Shown here piece by piece: positions 63,380 to 64,000 of a stretch of DNA of 64,000 nucleotides. Every line of letters begins with the position of its first letter. The stretch's first letter is position 1. A program made the position numbers and the translations under genes. The notes below the pieces were generated by a model that was not told the origin of the DNA, did not search any database, and saw nothing but the letters and a program-made list of their open reading frames with translations. The DNA is from Cymodocea nodosa (lineage: Eukaryota; Streptophyta; Magnoliopsida; Alismatales; Cymodoceaceae): assembly GCA_036874045.1 (NCBI GenBank), contig CM072343.1:16698001-16762000 (forward strand), in the 5' to 3' direction.

Positions 63380-64000
63380 CCTTCCATTAATGAACCTAAA
63401 GTGGTTTCCAATATAAATCTAGAATTATACCATCAACTTGTTACTAGAGGATCCAAAGGTATAATCAAACCTAACCCTAAATTTGTTTTAATTGTTTATG
63501 GATCTCATACTATTCCTACTTATGTTGCACAAGCTATTAAAGATCCTAAATGGTATAAGGCAATGAAGGAAGAATATGTAGCACTGTTGAAAAATACAAC
63601 ATGGATGTTAATTCCAGCGCCACCTAATGTCAATATAGTTGGAAGTAGATGGATCTATAAAGTTAAAGAGAAAGTTGATGGGACTACAGACAAGTTTAAG
63701 GCACAATTGGTGGCCTAAGGGTATTCTTAGTAATATGGTGTTGATTACAATGAGACCAATAGTCTTGTTGTTAAACTAGTGACTATTAGGTTGATTTTAA
63801 GCCATGCTCTTTCAAAGGAATGGATTAGAAGGTAGCTAGATGTGTTTAATGCCTTCTACATGGGGATATAGAGGAGAACATATATATGTGTCAACCACTA
63901 GATTTCATTGATTCTAAACATCTACATCATGTATGTAAACTTTAAAAATCTCTTTATGGCCTAAAACAAGCACCTAGAGTTTGGTTTAATTGACTTAGAT
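63380..64000 (+). pseudogene. Ty1/copia pol remnant (start of reverse transcriptase), runs off the right edge
   Basis: Contains the segment that leads into the copia RT: a YxAMKEEYVALLKNTTW block near 63560, then SRWIYKVKEKVDGT near 63645. Stops appear near 63716 and 63731. The RT core then continues in degraded form (LDVFNAFYMG near 63838, LKQAP near 63962). It is a separate insertion from the remnant at 1-1285. Confidence 0.88.

Overview
This is nuclear DNA from a flowering plant. It has split genes with long AT-rich introns, Ty1/copia and LTR retrotransposons, a PIF/Harbinger DNA transposon and small TIR elements. The plant genes (a KELP coactivator, an IIId-type bHLH factor, an IQD calmodulin-binding protein and a PADRE-like protein) have GC-rich exons in AT-rich surroundings. 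That contrast suggests a monocot, but the species cannot be named from the sequence alone.

Layout: 1-1285 is a decayed copia reverse transcriptase/RNase H piece. 3931-4562 is a small MGNC-type PADRE-like gene with its own TATA box. 5940-10765 (minus) is the three-exon KELP gene with a 4.2-kb last intron. 11592-15352 holds two 1.4-kb direct repeats of LTR character with no pol between them. 15805-16753 is a Tourist-like MITE flanked by TAA. 17604-28020 is a Sirevirus-like copia element with both LTRs, primer site, polypurine tract and broken gag/pol; a 2131-bp solo LTR with a perfect AGTTA duplication sits inside its gag. 32041-33879 (minus) is an intact single-exon bHLH gene with paired AACGTG/CACGTT sites upstream. 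35741-41026 is a full-length but decayed Harbinger element with transposase and Myb/SANT genes. Two internally deleted relatives lie at 43723-44304 and about 45130-45728. 46850-53460 is a 6.6-kb tract of degenerate tandem repeats made largely of short inverted repeats. 57333-60864 is the intact four-exon IQD gene. The right end holds a LINE RNase H remnant and another copia reverse transcriptase remnant that runs off the window.

The host genes have unrelated roles: transcription coactivation, jasmonate-type transcriptional control, calmodulin/microtubule signalling and stress response. Nothing suggests that they act as a cluster. The rest is layered transposon history. The structures least explained by known feature types are the self-complementary AT-rich tandem array (49130-52300) and the repeated dyad motif TAACTCGTTGAGTTA, which recurs in LTRs of apparently different elements. 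I see no convincing new multi-gene system.
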